Assembly: GCA_022844275.1 (NCBI GenBank)
Contig: JALHMB010000002.1
Coordinates: forward strand, 844,580-908,579
Direction: 5' to 3'
DNA length: 64,000 nucleotides
Source of the DNA: Hyphomicrobiaceae bacterium
Lineage (GTDB): Bacteria > Pseudomonadota > Alphaproteobacteria > Rhizobiales > Hyphomicrobiaceae
The notes under the pieces are model-generated. The model was not told where the DNA came from and did no database searches. It saw nothing but the letters and a program-made list of their open reading frames with translations. Positions 44,241 through 52,933 of this stretch are shown here, piece by piece; position 1 is the first letter of the stretch, and every line of letters begins with the position of its first letter. The position numbers and the translations under genes were made by a program.

Positions 44241-44748
44241 TCATCTCCAGCCCATGCCTGGACCACCCATGCCCATCATGGGAAGGACGATCTCGTCGGC
44301 CTCCTTTTTCTGGCTCTCGGAGAGACCTTGATAGAGCTCGGGCTGTTTTGATTTGCTTGATCTCATCAAGCCGCGCGGTCATGAACTGCTCGTGGGCGTC
44401 CAGGTGCTCAATCAGCGTCTACGTCTTGTCGTCACCTGACCATTTACCGCGCATGCGCTCCGTTCGGGTGGCAGCAGACTTGCGGATGGCATCAGCAAGC
44501 TTGTTCCATGCCGGCGTCTGAGCGTCTGTTATCTTGAGTTCGGCTTTCAGGAAGGCAAGGCGACCATCGAGCCGCTCGGCGATCGCATCCGGGCCTCCCC
44601 AGCGTGCGCCCCAACCTTCCCACATATGCCAACCGCGCCCCGGACCGTAGCCCATCATTCCTGGGCCACCTTCCGCCATGGCGAGAGAACTTACGACCAA
44701 TGTGGAGAGCGCGAGCGCGGCAACAACGCCCTTCTTATGAACGGTCAT
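44241..44748 (-). pseudogene. Broken Spy/LTXXQ-type periplasmic protein gene
   Basis: ATG 44748 has AGGAGG upstream and a signal peptide ending LAMAEGG. The mature part is glycine/methionine/tryptophan-rich (GPGMMGYGPGRGWHMWEGWG) followed by DAQTPAWNKLADAIRKSA, as in LTXXQ-motif (Spy/CpxP-like) metal-stress chaperones. The frame meets TAG at 44419, yet similarity continues in frame (TLIEHLDAHEQFMTARLDEI) and then, after one extra A near 44350, in the next frame (PELYQGLSESQKKEADEIVL, ending GGPGMGWR at 44241). Two lesions in one gene argue for a pseudogene. Confidence 0.75.
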
Positions 44749-45064
44749 GTCTGCCTCCTCATGCACGCTTCAAGTACCTTAGTATCGAATTGCTTCGCAT
44801 GACCGACAGAGGGGAGCTTTGATACGCATCAACTGAGGCTTCACCAGACAAGGGCGTGTCGTGCTGCCATCACTCAGGCTAGAGAGTTGCCTATTCCCCG
44901 AGGGCGACCAATTGGACCACCGACGGCGAGACGCTCTGGGAAAAGCGCTATGCTGGTTTGCTCGATCGCGGCTTCTCTTGATGGAAGCGATTGCGAAACC
45001 ATACAAAGGCCGGGCTCTATGTCGATGCAAAGGACGTATCCGACATGCGCCCAGAGGAGAAGTA

Positions 45065-45526
45065 ATGTCTAAGGATTTCGGTATCGTTCCCTTAGCTGAT
45101 CAGCTCACCATGGCCGGCATGCAGTTCGTCCAAGGACTCGTGGACGGTAGCATTCCGCTCAATCCGCTGGCCCGGACCTTAGGTTATGACATTGTCGAGG
45201 CCGACGATGGGAGAGTGGTGGTTACGGCGCGCGCATCAGCAGAACAACTCAATCCTTCCGGCACCATCCATGGCGGCGTCGCCGCCGTGCTGCTGGATAC
45301 GTGCATGGGTTTGGCGATCCGCACGCGGGTCGAGAGAGGAAAGAGTTCCACGACGCTTGAATTCAAGATTTCCTTCATGAGGCCTATCTCCGCCGAGGCG
45401 GGCTTATTGCGGGCCGAAGGAATCGTGCTGACGTGTGGACGGCGCGTCGGAACGGCGGAAGGGCGCCTGACAGACCGTGAAGGTCGGCTCCTCGCCCATG
45501 GCACGACGACTTGCCTCATCGCATGA
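45065..45526 (+). CDS. PaaI-family hot-dog thioesterase
   Basis: GAGGAG precedes ATG 45065; upstream in-frame starts exist but lack support. The 153-aa protein has the hot-dog core helix GTIHGGVAAVLLDTCMGLAI with the conserved HGG and acidic residue, and strands TTLEFKISFMRPISAE and GRRVGTAEGRLTDREG. Such enzymes hydrolyse acyl- or aryl-CoA thioesters in the cytoplasm; the substrate is unknown. It stands alone. Confidence 0.85.
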   Translation: MSKDFGIVPLADQLTMAGMQFVQGLVDGSIPLNPLARTLGYDIVEADDGRVVVTARASAEQLNPSGTIHGGVAAVLLDTCMGLAIRTRVERGKSSTTLEFKISFMRPISAEAGLLRAEGIVLTCGRRVGTAEGRLTDREGRLLAHGTTTCLIA

Positions 45527-45724
45527 CCTCGGCCGTTGCTCCGGACATCTGATCGAGAGGCTCCCGGCTGGATAAGTGCTGGCGCCATTCTGGCGCCGGC
45601 TTGAGACCGCGGTGGTACGGCCGGAGTGTGCTGCCCGGGAAAGCGGGTCCTATTCTGCGCCTCACGCGCAACAAGCCGCGGTATAGAGGCCATGGTAAGC
45701 TGCCTCACAAGAAGGATTTGATTC

Positions 45725-47677
45725 ATGAGCGCGCGCGCCGGTGAGTACTTGAATATTCTTCTCAGTGCCGCAGCGCTCCTTGGTATCGTGGTGGGGTTTG
45801 GCAGCCCTTATGCGGGAGCGGAGTGGCTCGAAGCGTTTGGGTTCGGTCTTGTGTATCTCGCTGGCGGTCTTCCGGCCGCCTGGCGTGCGCTGCTTGAAAT
45901 CTGGCGCGAGCGCACACTCGACATTGATCTCTTGATGGTCATCGCCGCACTCGCGGCGGCAGCGGTTGGCGCGCCGGCCGAAGGGGCCGTGCTGCTTTTT
46001 CTCTTCAGTCTTTCCACCACGCTTGAGACCTTGGCCATGGGCCGTGCCCGCCGCGAGGTGGAGGCGCTCATGGCTTTGCGTCCCGAGACCGCACTTAGGA
46101 AGACGCCGGCTGGCGGCATCGAGGAAGTGGCCATCTCCGAGCTCAGGGTCGGCGATGAACTGGTGGTCCGGCCAGGCGCCAAAATTCCGGTCGACGGCAT
46201 CATTTTGAATGGCGACGGGCATCTCGACGAGTCAACGGTGACGGGCGAGTCTATGCCGGTGCGCAAATCCTTCGGCGCCAAAGTCTTCGAAGCCACGGTC
46301 AACCACAGCGCCGTGTTAGAAATCCGAGTCTCGGCCACAGCAGGCGACAGCACGGTGGCGCGCATGATCCGCCTGGTGACGGAAGCTCAAGCCGCACGTG
46401 CGCCCTCGGAACGCTTCAGCGCCTGGTTTGGTCAGCGCTATACCGTGGCGGTTCTGGTTGCGTCGCTGTTGATCCTCGGCTTCCTGTTGTGGACCGGCCG
46501 TGAGTGGGAGGATGCGCTCTACCGGGCGGCGGTGGTTCTGGTCGCCGCGAGCCCCTGCGCCATCGTCATCAGCGTTCCGGCAGCCATTCTTTCGGCCCTG
46601 TCGGCCGCTGCGCGTGGTGGTGTGTTGTTTAAGGGTGGTGCGGCTCTCGAGACCTTTGGCGCGGTCTCTCAATTTGCCTTTGACAAGACCGGCACGCTGA
46701 CGACGGGACAGGCGGAGGTGATGGCTGTGGTCGCACCTCGTATGTCCGATGATGAATTTCTCGCCCTTCTCGCAGGGCTCGAGGAGCATTCCGAGCACAG
46801 TATTGCTGCGGCCATCCGCCGGGCGGCCGCTATGCGTGGGCTCGGCCCTTTGCCGGTGTCGGATGTTGTTGCCCATCCGAGTGTGGGCATCACCGGGCGG
46901 GACAGGGATGGCCCGGTATGGGCCGGCAATCCGAGGATGGTGGCGCGCATGGGGGCCAAGCTCAGCGCACCTGCGTTTCACGGGCTTGTCGAGGATGCGC
47001 AAACAGTCATCTGGTTAGGGCGGGGCGCGCAGATCCTGGGCGCGGTCGCGGTGGCCGACGGCCTGCGTCCGACTTCCCGGGCGGCTCTCGACGCGCTTCG
47101 AGAGGGCGGCATTGCCCATATTGCCCTCATGACCGGCGACCGTCGCCCCGTTGCCGAGCGCATCGGCGCGCAGCTTGGCCTTAGTCCGCCGGACATTCAT
47201 GCGGATCTGCTCCCAGAGGATAAGGTGCGCTTGGTGGGTGAGCTTTCCAAGAACGGTGCTGTGGCTTTCGTGGGTGACGGGGTGAACGACGCAGCAGCGC
47301 TCGCCCGAGCCGACGTTGGCATCGCCATGGGCGCGGCGGGGAGCGAGGTTGCGTTGCAGGCCGCCGACGTCGCGCTCTTATCAGAAGACATGGCGCGCTT
47401 GGCCGCGGCTCATAGGCTTGCGCGGCGGACAGTGCGCATTATCCGCCAGAACCTCACGTTTGCGATGGGCGCCATGGTGGTATTGATCAGTGGTGCTCTG
47501 TTCTTCGCACTACCTCTTCCGCTTGCGGTGCTGGGCCACGAGGGTGGCACGGTGCTTGTTGTACTCAATGGTCTGCGGCTGCTGTTCGATCCCATTCGCG
47601 CCGACCGAGGAACACCGTTGCGCGCTCTGACCTCTACGACGAAAAGCCGTGACCTCGGCCAGGCCGCACCGACGTAA
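45725..47677 (+). CDS. P1B-4-type heavy-metal-exporting ATPase
   Basis: The 650-aa pump has the actuator motif VTGESMPV, phosphorylated Asp320 (DKTGTLTTG), a nucleotide-binding HP locus (EEHSEHSIAAAIRRA) and the hinge GDGVNDAAALA. The metal site reads Ser276-Pro-Cys rather than Cys-Pro-Cys, and the last helices carry HEGGT (605-609). This combination defines P1B-4 ATPases (CoaT, CtpD, PfeT types), which export Co2+, Fe2+ or sometimes Zn2+. There is no N-terminal metal-binding domain. The gene is monocistronic with GAAGGA upstream. Confidence 0.9.
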   Translation: MSARAGEYLNILLSAAALLGIVVGFGSPYAGAEWLEAFGFGLVYLAGGLPAAWRALLEIWRERTLDIDLLMVIAALAAAAVGAPAEGAVLLFLFSLSTTLETLAMGRARREVEALMALRPETALRKTPAGGIEEVAISELRVGDELVVRPGAKIPVDGIILNGDGHLDESTVTGESMPVRKSFGAKVFEATVNHSAVLEIRVSATAGDSTVARMIRLVTEAQAARAPSERFSAWFGQRYTVAVLVASLLILGFLLWTGREWEDALYRAAVVLVAASPCAIVISVPAAILSALSAAARGGVLFKGGAALETFGAVSQFAFDKTGTLTTGQAEVMAVVAPRMSDDEFLALLAGLEEHSEHSIAAAIRRAAAMRGLGPLPVSDVVAHPSVGITGRDRDGPVWAGNPRMVARMGAKLSAPAFHGLVEDAQTVIWLGRGAQILGAVAVADGLRPTSRAALDALREGGIAHIALMTGDRRPVAERIGAQLGLSPPDIHADLLPEDKVRLVGELSKNGAVAFVGDGVNDAAALARADVGIAMGAAGSEVALQAADVALLSEDMARLAAAHRLARRTVRIIRQNLTFAMGAMVVLISGALFFALPLPLAVLGHEGGTVLVVLNGLRLLFDPIRADRGTPLRALTSTTKSRDLGQAAPT

Positions 47678-47725
47678 TCCCGATTAGTGGCCACGCAGGC
47701 GCGGCGTGCCGAGCAATGGCGAGGC

Positions 47726-47851
47726 TTACGATGTAGGCCGTTGCGAGGTTTGATCGGCGAGATCCCGCATGGCGCCCGACGCCTTGTCGACCATGCCCTC
47801 AGCAGCCTTCCCGGCAGTGGAGGGCTCGTCTTTAGTGCTGGTGGATGGCAT
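47726..47851 (-). CDS. 41-aa hydrophilic small protein
   Basis: A minus-strand ATG with AAGGA upstream opens 41 codons (MPSTSTKDEPSTAGKAAEGM, VDKASGAMRDLADQTSQ). The sequence is polar and helix-prone, in the style of CsbD-like or phasin-like stress proteins, but too short to assign. It may be an intact micro-protein or the truncated end of a longer one. Confidence 0.45.
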   Translation of the reverse strand: MPSTSTKDEPSTAGKAAEGMVDKASGAMRDLADQTSQRPTS

Positions 47852-48120
47852 GGCTGCGTCCTTCTGTTGCTACGCAGTCGGAACGCTCGGGTACGTGAAA
47901 GTTTCCAATAGCCGACACGGACAATTCGTTATTCGATTCAGCCGGCCTCACCATGCTAGATTCGTAAGTTCTTCGAATTGTTGTTCGTGGCATCTCGTCC
48001 CTGCGCTGGCGATCGTGGTCGGCGTCATCATCGAGATGCCGAGATGCTTGGTGTCGTGAAGATCGTGAACGCGTTGAAATTCAGCTCGAAAGTTCGGGCG
48101 CTTTTCTCGGCATTCCGCGA

Positions 48121-48186
48121 AAAAGCGTTCAAATCCGCCATCTACTTCAAACTCCGCCGCGTGAAATCGGCACTTTGAACGCTTTT
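48121..48186. repeat. 13-bp perfect inverted repeat with 40-nt spacer
   Basis: AAAAGCGTTCAAA at 48121-48133 is the exact reverse complement of TTTGAACGCTTTT at 48174-48186. The spacing is too long for a terminator loop without internal structure. It could be a regulator site pair or the ends of a small mobile element. Confidence 0.5.
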
Positions 48187-48288
48187 GATGAAAGCGTACG
48201 GTCTTCTCTCCTTCGAGGATCCCTCCAGCGCATCCGGGCGGCGCTCGACGTCACCGAAGCACCGGTTCGCAGGCGTCCCGCGCTATTA

Positions 48289-48330
48289 TGCCACGAGAAG
48301 GACTCGAACCTTTGACCCGCTGATTAAGAG
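48289..48330 (-). other. 3' fragment of a tRNA-Lys(CTT)
   Basis: Read on the minus strand, 42 nt correspond to tRNA positions 32-73: anticodon loop CTCTTAA (anticodon CTT), TCAGC, variable loop GGGTC, T-arm AAAGG-TTCGAGT-CCTTC and acceptor TCGTGGC-A. The 5' half does not pair and CCA is replaced by TAA, so the gene is not functional. It may mark an old integration junction. Confidence 0.65.
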
Positions 48331-48516
48331 AACGGAAGACAGAGCGGAAGTTCACTAGTAACCAAAGATTGTGCGGACGTCCGTTGCGGGATCTGCACCT
48401 CAGTTCAGTACAGCGCGGGACGATGTCCGGCAAAACTCACGCACCTCGGCGCTGAGCCGGCGTAGACGATAAGCCGTCAGATTGAAAGGCCGGCGAAAGA
48501 TGGAGGAGCGCCGGGC

Positions 48517-49215
48517 TTAAACCCAGCCTGGAAGGGCTTCGATAGCGCCAATCCTTACATGGTCTTTGACAGCAGCACTGCCGGCAACTTCTCTGACCAG
48601 CACGAGAAGCGCAGTATGCTGCTCCTTTGAACTGACTGAGCCCCAGATGCCAACAGCGCCATCGTTGACGGTGACGTTGACGAAGCCGCTATTCAGCCAT
48701 GGTTGCTGGCGAACCCGCTCCATTATCGCATGCTGCAAGGCGGCATCATCCGAGCGCGTGGCTGTCTTGCTGAGGCTCGTTTGACTGAGAACGCGAACAA
48801 GGTCACCTCGCGAGATAATACCGACTAGTGCGCCGTCGCGCGTCACTGGAACCCGTTTGAACCTGTTCCTGTCGAGCACATCAGCAACCTCACTGAGGCT
48901 CGCACGTTCAATGACGGAGACAACGTGACGCGACATGACCTCGTGCACCTTACGGCCATGGTCCTTGGCATATTGACGGGCCAGCTCATCCGGCTGTGCG
49001 AAGAAGCTTGAGAACCACGATGGCCGTCGTACAGCTCCCGTTTCGATGCGGTGCAAGAGATCGCTGGCTGTCAGGATGCCAATGATGCGCCCATCTGTCG
49101 TCACCACGGGAAGGCCGCTCAAGCGCCTGTCCGTCATAAGCTTGGCCGCCTCGCGAATGCTGGCGTCTGGCTGCACCGTCGCAACGTCCCGCGTCATGAT
49201 GTCTTTGGCCTGCAT
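48517..49215 (-). CDS. CBS-domain protein with C-terminal BON domain
   Basis: The 232-aa protein has two CBS motifs in tandem (KDIMTRDVATVQPDASIREA to IIGILTASDLL, and VHEVMSRHVVSVIERASLSE to LVGIISRGDLVRVL), forming a Bateman module that usually binds adenine nucleotides. A BON domain follows (about 155-225: MERVRQQPWLNSGFVNVTV, GIWGSV, VKDHVRIG). BON domains are associated with membranes or osmotic stress, but no signal peptide is present, so it is cytoplasmic. Function is unknown beyond sensing. Confidence 0.87.
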   Translation of the reverse strand: MQAKDIMTRDVATVQPDASIREAAKLMTDRRLSGLPVVTTDGRIIGILTASDLLHRIETGAVRRPSWFSSFFAQPDELARQYAKDHGRKVHEVMSRHVVSVIERASLSEVADVLDRNRFKRVPVTRDGALVGIISRGDLVRVLSQTSLSKTATRSDDAALQHAIMERVRQQPWLNSGFVNVTVNDGAVGIWGSVSSKEQHTALLVLVREVAGSAAVKDHVRIGAIEALPGWV

Positions 49216-49496
49216 GGCTTACCTCTGAGCAACGACCGAATACCATCTGCGCATACGCCGCTCCAGACATTGAGACATGTCAAATGGCTGCACCAATTTA
49301 GGACAGAGGGCCTCTTGCGCTTCGTCGGCCTTATGGCCTGGCCTTTGACATATGGGTGCCGAGCCGATCAATAAAAGAGCCCTATCGCTCTGCGATCGTT
49401 CCGACTGGCGCAGTTGGGCGTATGACGCGGAAGCGCGTACTCAAGGCCGGAGGGAGGAACGCCATGAGCGCGATGTTCTGGCCGGTGGCACCCTGA

Positions 49497-50405
49497 TTAC
49501 CCTCGTCGTCGCGGCGACGGAGAACGGGCGTCTCGATGGGCGTCTATCGTAGAGTGCTGGCCATTGTTTGTACTCGCCTCTGAAATGCCCCGCAGCCCCG
49601 CCAACGCCGGCTTCAGTACAGAGCTATCCGCCTCGGAAGAGTAAGCTACATAGATCGGATAAGAATATTCAGGAGCACCTGTCACTATATGCAGCTCGCC
49701 GGAAGCGATGTGGGGTAAAATCGCCCGCATCCTGAAGTATCCCGATCCCCCCTGGGCAAGAACGTAGCTCAGCGCAAGAGGGCCGAGATTAAAGGATACG
49801 CTAGGCGCACCTTCCACTAGATTGCTCTCTTGCGGAAAGTGTGGACCCCAGTCCACGTGCACATAGTTTTGTTGACTTGGAAGCTTCGGGCTTTCAGTCG
49901 ATGCAACCAACACAAGCCTGTCTTCCATGAGCCGGTCGATCTTCAGGCCTGGCCGATGCTGAGGTGCATACATGATCGCAGCATCGATGATTCCTCCCGC
50001 GACCAAATTGATCAGGTCCTGCGGCACATCCACGTGAACGCGAAGCGCAACATCAGCTAGCGAATTCCGTATCCAAGATACCCAATCCAAAAGAAACGGC
50101 TGCCACAAGCTGACTTCACTCCCAATAGACAGCACAGCGCGATGGCCGGGCGGCACGGCGACTTGATGGCGAACGCGCTGCCAAAGCTGCACGAACTTTG
50201 GCGCGTAGCGCAGAAACTGCTCCCCTGCCGGCGTAAGAGACGCTCCACGCCTGTCGCGTTCGAATAAGGGGCGCCCGAGTTGCTGCTCGAGAAGTTTAAC
50301 GCGAGCGCTAACGGTTGTTTGCGCGACGTTCAAACGCTCAGCAGCGCGCGCGAAACTTCCACTGGTGACAATCTCAAGGAACGTCTTGGCGAGCTCGATA
50401 TCCAT
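49497..50405 (-). CDS. LysR-family transcriptional regulator
   Basis: From ATG 50405 the 302-aa protein has an N-terminal winged helix-turn-helix (FLEIVTSGSFARAAERLNVA, QTTVSARVKLLEQQLGRPLF, RRGASLTPAGEQFL) and a LysR substrate-binding domain with HVDVPQDLINLVAGGIIDAA and QGGSGYFRMRAI. A longer start at 50432 is possible but less typical. There is no obvious target operon next to it, and its ligand is unknown. Confidence 0.9.
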   Translation of the reverse strand: MDIELAKTFLEIVTSGSFARAAERLNVAQTTVSARVKLLEQQLGRPLFERDRRGASLTPAGEQFLRYAPKFVQLWQRVRHQVAVPPGHRAVLSIGSEVSLWQPFLLDWVSWIRNSLADVALRVHVDVPQDLINLVAGGIIDAAIMYAPQHRPGLKIDRLMEDRLVLVASTESPKLPSQQNYVHVDWGPHFPQESNLVEGAPSVSFNLGPLALSYVLAQGGSGYFRMRAILPHIASGELHIVTGAPEYSYPIYVAYSSEADSSVLKPALAGLRGISEASTNNGQHSTIDAHRDARSPSPRRRG

Positions 50406-50556
50406 GCATCCGTCATAGCAGAAAATTTGCACTCAAATGGCAATTAATCTCGTTTGACGGTGGGCGCGTCAATACTACGATCAAGATCTGTTGCGGAACG
50501 CAGGTTCCTTGTGACGCCGACAACAATCCGACGCCAGCGTAAGTGAGTGCCTTCAA

Positions 50557-51132
50557 ATGAGCGATCAGAATGAGCTGCTAGTAAGGGAGGCAGTAGGGGT
50601 TTTTGACAGTACTGAGGATATGCAAGCAGCAGTCGATGCTCTACTTAGCTCCGGCTTCCACCGTTCCCAGTTGAGTGTGCTTGCAGCTGAAGCAAGGCTT
50701 CGGTCCGAGCCGGCGTACAGATATCGACAAGCAGGCGATATGAAAGACGATCCGACCGTACCACGAGCCGCGTACGTATCAGAGGAGGCTGTGGGCGACG
50801 GCGAGGGCGGTATAATTGGTGCGATGGCTTATATCGGCGCAGGTATTCTAATGGGACCTGTGGCGGCGGCCGGCGGAACGTTGGCTGCAATCGCCACGGC
50901 AGCAGCACTGGGCGGCGGAGCGGGGGGCGCCTTCGGTACATGGCTAGCACGGCTTTTGGGCGAGCATCATGCCAGGCGCATCGAGGAGCACCTTTGGCGT
51001 GGCGGATTGCTTCTTTGGGTGCGCACCTGGGATCCGAAAGAAGAAGCAGTGGCGCTGGATCTCCTAAATCGGCACTCAGCTCGTGACGTACATCTACATG
51101 ATTGCGACAGCCGCGTTTGTCGGGCGGTGTAG
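50557..51132 (+). CDS. Glycine-zipper membrane-associated stress-type protein
   Basis: The 191-aa protein starts with a ferredoxin-like segment (VGVFDSTEDMQAAVDALLSS) found in general-stress proteins of the 17M type. A glycine/alanine-rich hydrophobic segment follows (AYIGAGILMGPVAAAGGTLA, GGGAGGAFG) and could insert in or pack on the membrane, then a second copy-like beta-alpha region (GGLLLWVRTWDPKEEAVALD). It is a hypothetical protein often seen in alphaproteobacteria; the role is unknown. Confidence 0.75.
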   Translation: MSDQNELLVREAVGVFDSTEDMQAAVDALLSSGFHRSQLSVLAAEARLRSEPAYRYRQAGDMKDDPTVPRAAYVSEEAVGDGEGGIIGAMAYIGAGILMGPVAAAGGTLAAIATAAALGGGAGGAFGTWLARLLGEHHARRIEEHLWRGGLLLWVRTWDPKEEAVALDLLNRHSARDVHLHDCDSRVCRAV

Positions 51133-51203
51133 GCACGCTCGCGCGCGCTACATGGCCGCGGTAGCAACGGCTAGTGGTTGGTCTCGAACCCGGTGCTTGA
51201 TCC

Positions 51204-51971
51204 ATGCAAGGTAATCCGAACAGAGCGATATCGTCTCGCGTGAACGCCAGCGACGTAACGGCTCGCAATCAGCCAAGTCTTGCGCATTCAGGGCAACGAT
51301 TGGAGATGCTGGGGCAGATGGCGGCCGGAATCGCCCACGATGTAAGAAACTTGCTTAGCGTCGTCGATGGGGCGCTAAGTCTCGCCGAGCGCAACCTCGA
51401 GTCCCCTGCTCTTATCAGTAAGTACATCAATGGCGCGCGCGACGGCATCGAGAGAGGCCACAAACTGACCTCACAACTCGTAGACTTTTCCGCGGGGCAC
51501 GTCGTCACGGCTCGCGCGTTCGACGCGAACGAGCTCATCACCAACCTTGTTCCATTGCTCAACCTCTCAGTCGGTTCCAAGGCTCGCATCAATTTGCAAT
51601 TGCGCTCGGGCATTCCGAAGTGTCGGGTCGATAGGGCACAATTCGATGTCGCGATATTAAATCTCGTCGTAAATGCACGAGATGCCACGCCGCCCGGTGG
51701 ACACGTTCTAATCTGTACCGATTGTGTTGAGGGTTCGGAGGAAGCTAGAGGGCAGCACGTTAGTGTAAGCGTGCAGGATGCAGGTCACGGAATGAGCGCC
51801 GAGACGCTGGAAAAGATTTTCGTACCCTTCTTTACAACCAAAGGCACCGCCGGCACGGGACTGGGCCTTGCGCAGGTACGCGCGTTCATGAACTCCGTGG
51901 AAGGTCATCTCATCGTCACAAGCGCTCCAGGCTTGGGCACATCAGTAAATCTGCTAATTCCGATCAATTAG
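51204..51971 (+). CDS. Short cytoplasmic sensor histidine kinase
   Basis: The 255-aa protein lacks any sensor or membrane segment. It has a HisKA domain with His45 in AAGIAHDVRNLLSVVDGALS and a HATPase with N-box LNLVVNARDATPPGG, DAGHGM and GTGLGLAQV. It therefore needs a partner for input, or senses with its short N-terminus. It lies 71 nt after the glycine-zipper gene on the same strand, so co-transcription is possible. No response regulator adjoins. Confidence 0.85.
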   Translation: MQGNPNRAISSRVNASDVTARNQPSLAHSGQRLEMLGQMAAGIAHDVRNLLSVVDGALSLAERNLESPALISKYINGARDGIERGHKLTSQLVDFSAGHVVTARAFDANELITNLVPLLNLSVGSKARINLQLRSGIPKCRVDRAQFDVAILNLVVNARDATPPGGHVLICTDCVEGSEEARGQHVSVSVQDAGHGMSAETLEKIFVPFFTTKGTAGTGLGLAQVRAFMNSVEGHLIVTSAPGLGTSVNLLIPIN

Positions 51972-52235
51972 GCGACCAAGCGAACTGCCCTTTCATTTTC
52001 CGTGAGCGAGATGCTTCATAGCAACGCGAACTCGATCACAGCCCGCGATGCGGGCGCTACGCATGCCGCCCTGTGGCTAAGCACCTCAACAGTGCACTGG
52101 CTGAGCATGGCATGGTAAAAGCTGCAGTCGGGTCCAGCACAATCAACAATGAATACGTGTATGACGCTAGTGCATGACTATGGCGGGTGCGCCCCGTTCC
52201 GCTTGTCGATTGCCCCCCCAACTTAACATAACGCT

Positions 52236-52655
52236 TTAGCAGCCGGGAGGTGCAGTCGATCCATTCGCTATCCCGCTAGATGGCACCAAAGTTTTCACAA
52301 CGGCGCGGTCTTCTCCTAGGCCTGCTAGTGGATCGCTCCCTTCAAACCGGTCTCGATAGACACTCGCCTGAACCAACAGGAGGAACGTTACTGGCGTCGT
52401 GGTTGTAACGAAGATGCCAATCAGGATTTCATGGACGACGGCTCTAGTTTGGGCCATCGAGAAATACAACATCGAAGCGGCGAGGATGCAGAACAGACCG
52501 AGCGTTGAGCCGAGCGTCGGCGCATGGACACGCTCGTAGAACGTCTTAAAGCGCACGAGGCCGATGGAACCCACCAGCGCCAGCCCCGAACCGACCAAAA
52601 CCAACAAAGATGTCATGACTGACGCCCATGGCGGCAGATCCGCGAGCGCATTCAT
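52236..52655 (-). CDS. mnhG: Na+/H+ antiporter subunit G (MnhG/MrpG)
   Basis: The 139-aa protein has three membrane helices with the MrpG pattern LVLVGSGLALVGSIGLVRF, TFYERVHAPTLGSTLG and a C-terminal extension of about 30 polar residues beyond the usual length. The start at 52655 overlaps the mnhF stop by 4 nt. It is the last gene of the coupled Mrp operon, which expels Na+ in exchange for protons. Confidence 0.9.
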   Translation of the reverse strand: MNALADLPPWASVMTSLLVLVGSGLALVGSIGLVRFKTFYERVHAPTLGSTLGLFCILAASMLYFSMAQTRAVVHEILIGIFVTTTTPVTFLLLVQASVYRDRFEGSDPLAGLGEDRAVVKTLVPSSGIANGSTAPPGC

Positions 52656-52933
52656 TCGATGACCTCGCCGCGCAGGAGGAACTTCGCTAGCGTCAAGGTG
52701 GCAACGAAACCAAGCAAGCCGATGACCAGCGCGACCTCGAAATAAAGCGTCGTGCCGGAGCCAATGCCGAAGACCAGAAGGAGCAGCATGGCATTGACGT
52801 AGAGCGTGTCCATGCCAAGAACGCGATCCTGAGCCCGGGGTCCCCTGAGGATGCGATAGGCAGCGGTCGCCACCGCTAAGGTGAGGAACACCTTTGATAT
52901 AAATAGGGCCACCGTAAGCACGAATATGCTCAT
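52652..52933 (-). CDS. mnhF: Na+/H+ antiporter subunit F (MnhF/MrpF)
   Basis: A 93-aa three-helix protein with the MrpF hallmarks RILRGPRAQDRVLGMDTLYV and VALVIGLLGFVATLTLAKFL. It overlaps mnhE and mnhG by ATGA at both ends. Confidence 0.9.
   Translation of the reverse strand: MSIFVLTVALFISKVFLTLAVATAAYRILRGPRAQDRVLGMDTLYVNAMLLLLVFGIGSGTTLYFEVALVIGLLGFVATLTLAKFLLRGEVIE

Larger units (their letters stand above)
47852..48516. other. Gene-poor stretch with inverted repeat and tRNA fragment
   Basis: I accept no gene here. It contains a 13-bp inverted repeat (48121-48186) and a tRNA-Lys 3' fragment (48289-48330), both listed separately. It marks the right edge of the mosaic region. Confidence 0.5.

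Noticed and set aside
52036..52060. GCCCGC/GCGGGC hairpin before the mrp operon end
   Set aside because: Six-base stem without a T-tract in a GC-rich interval; not enough for a terminator.
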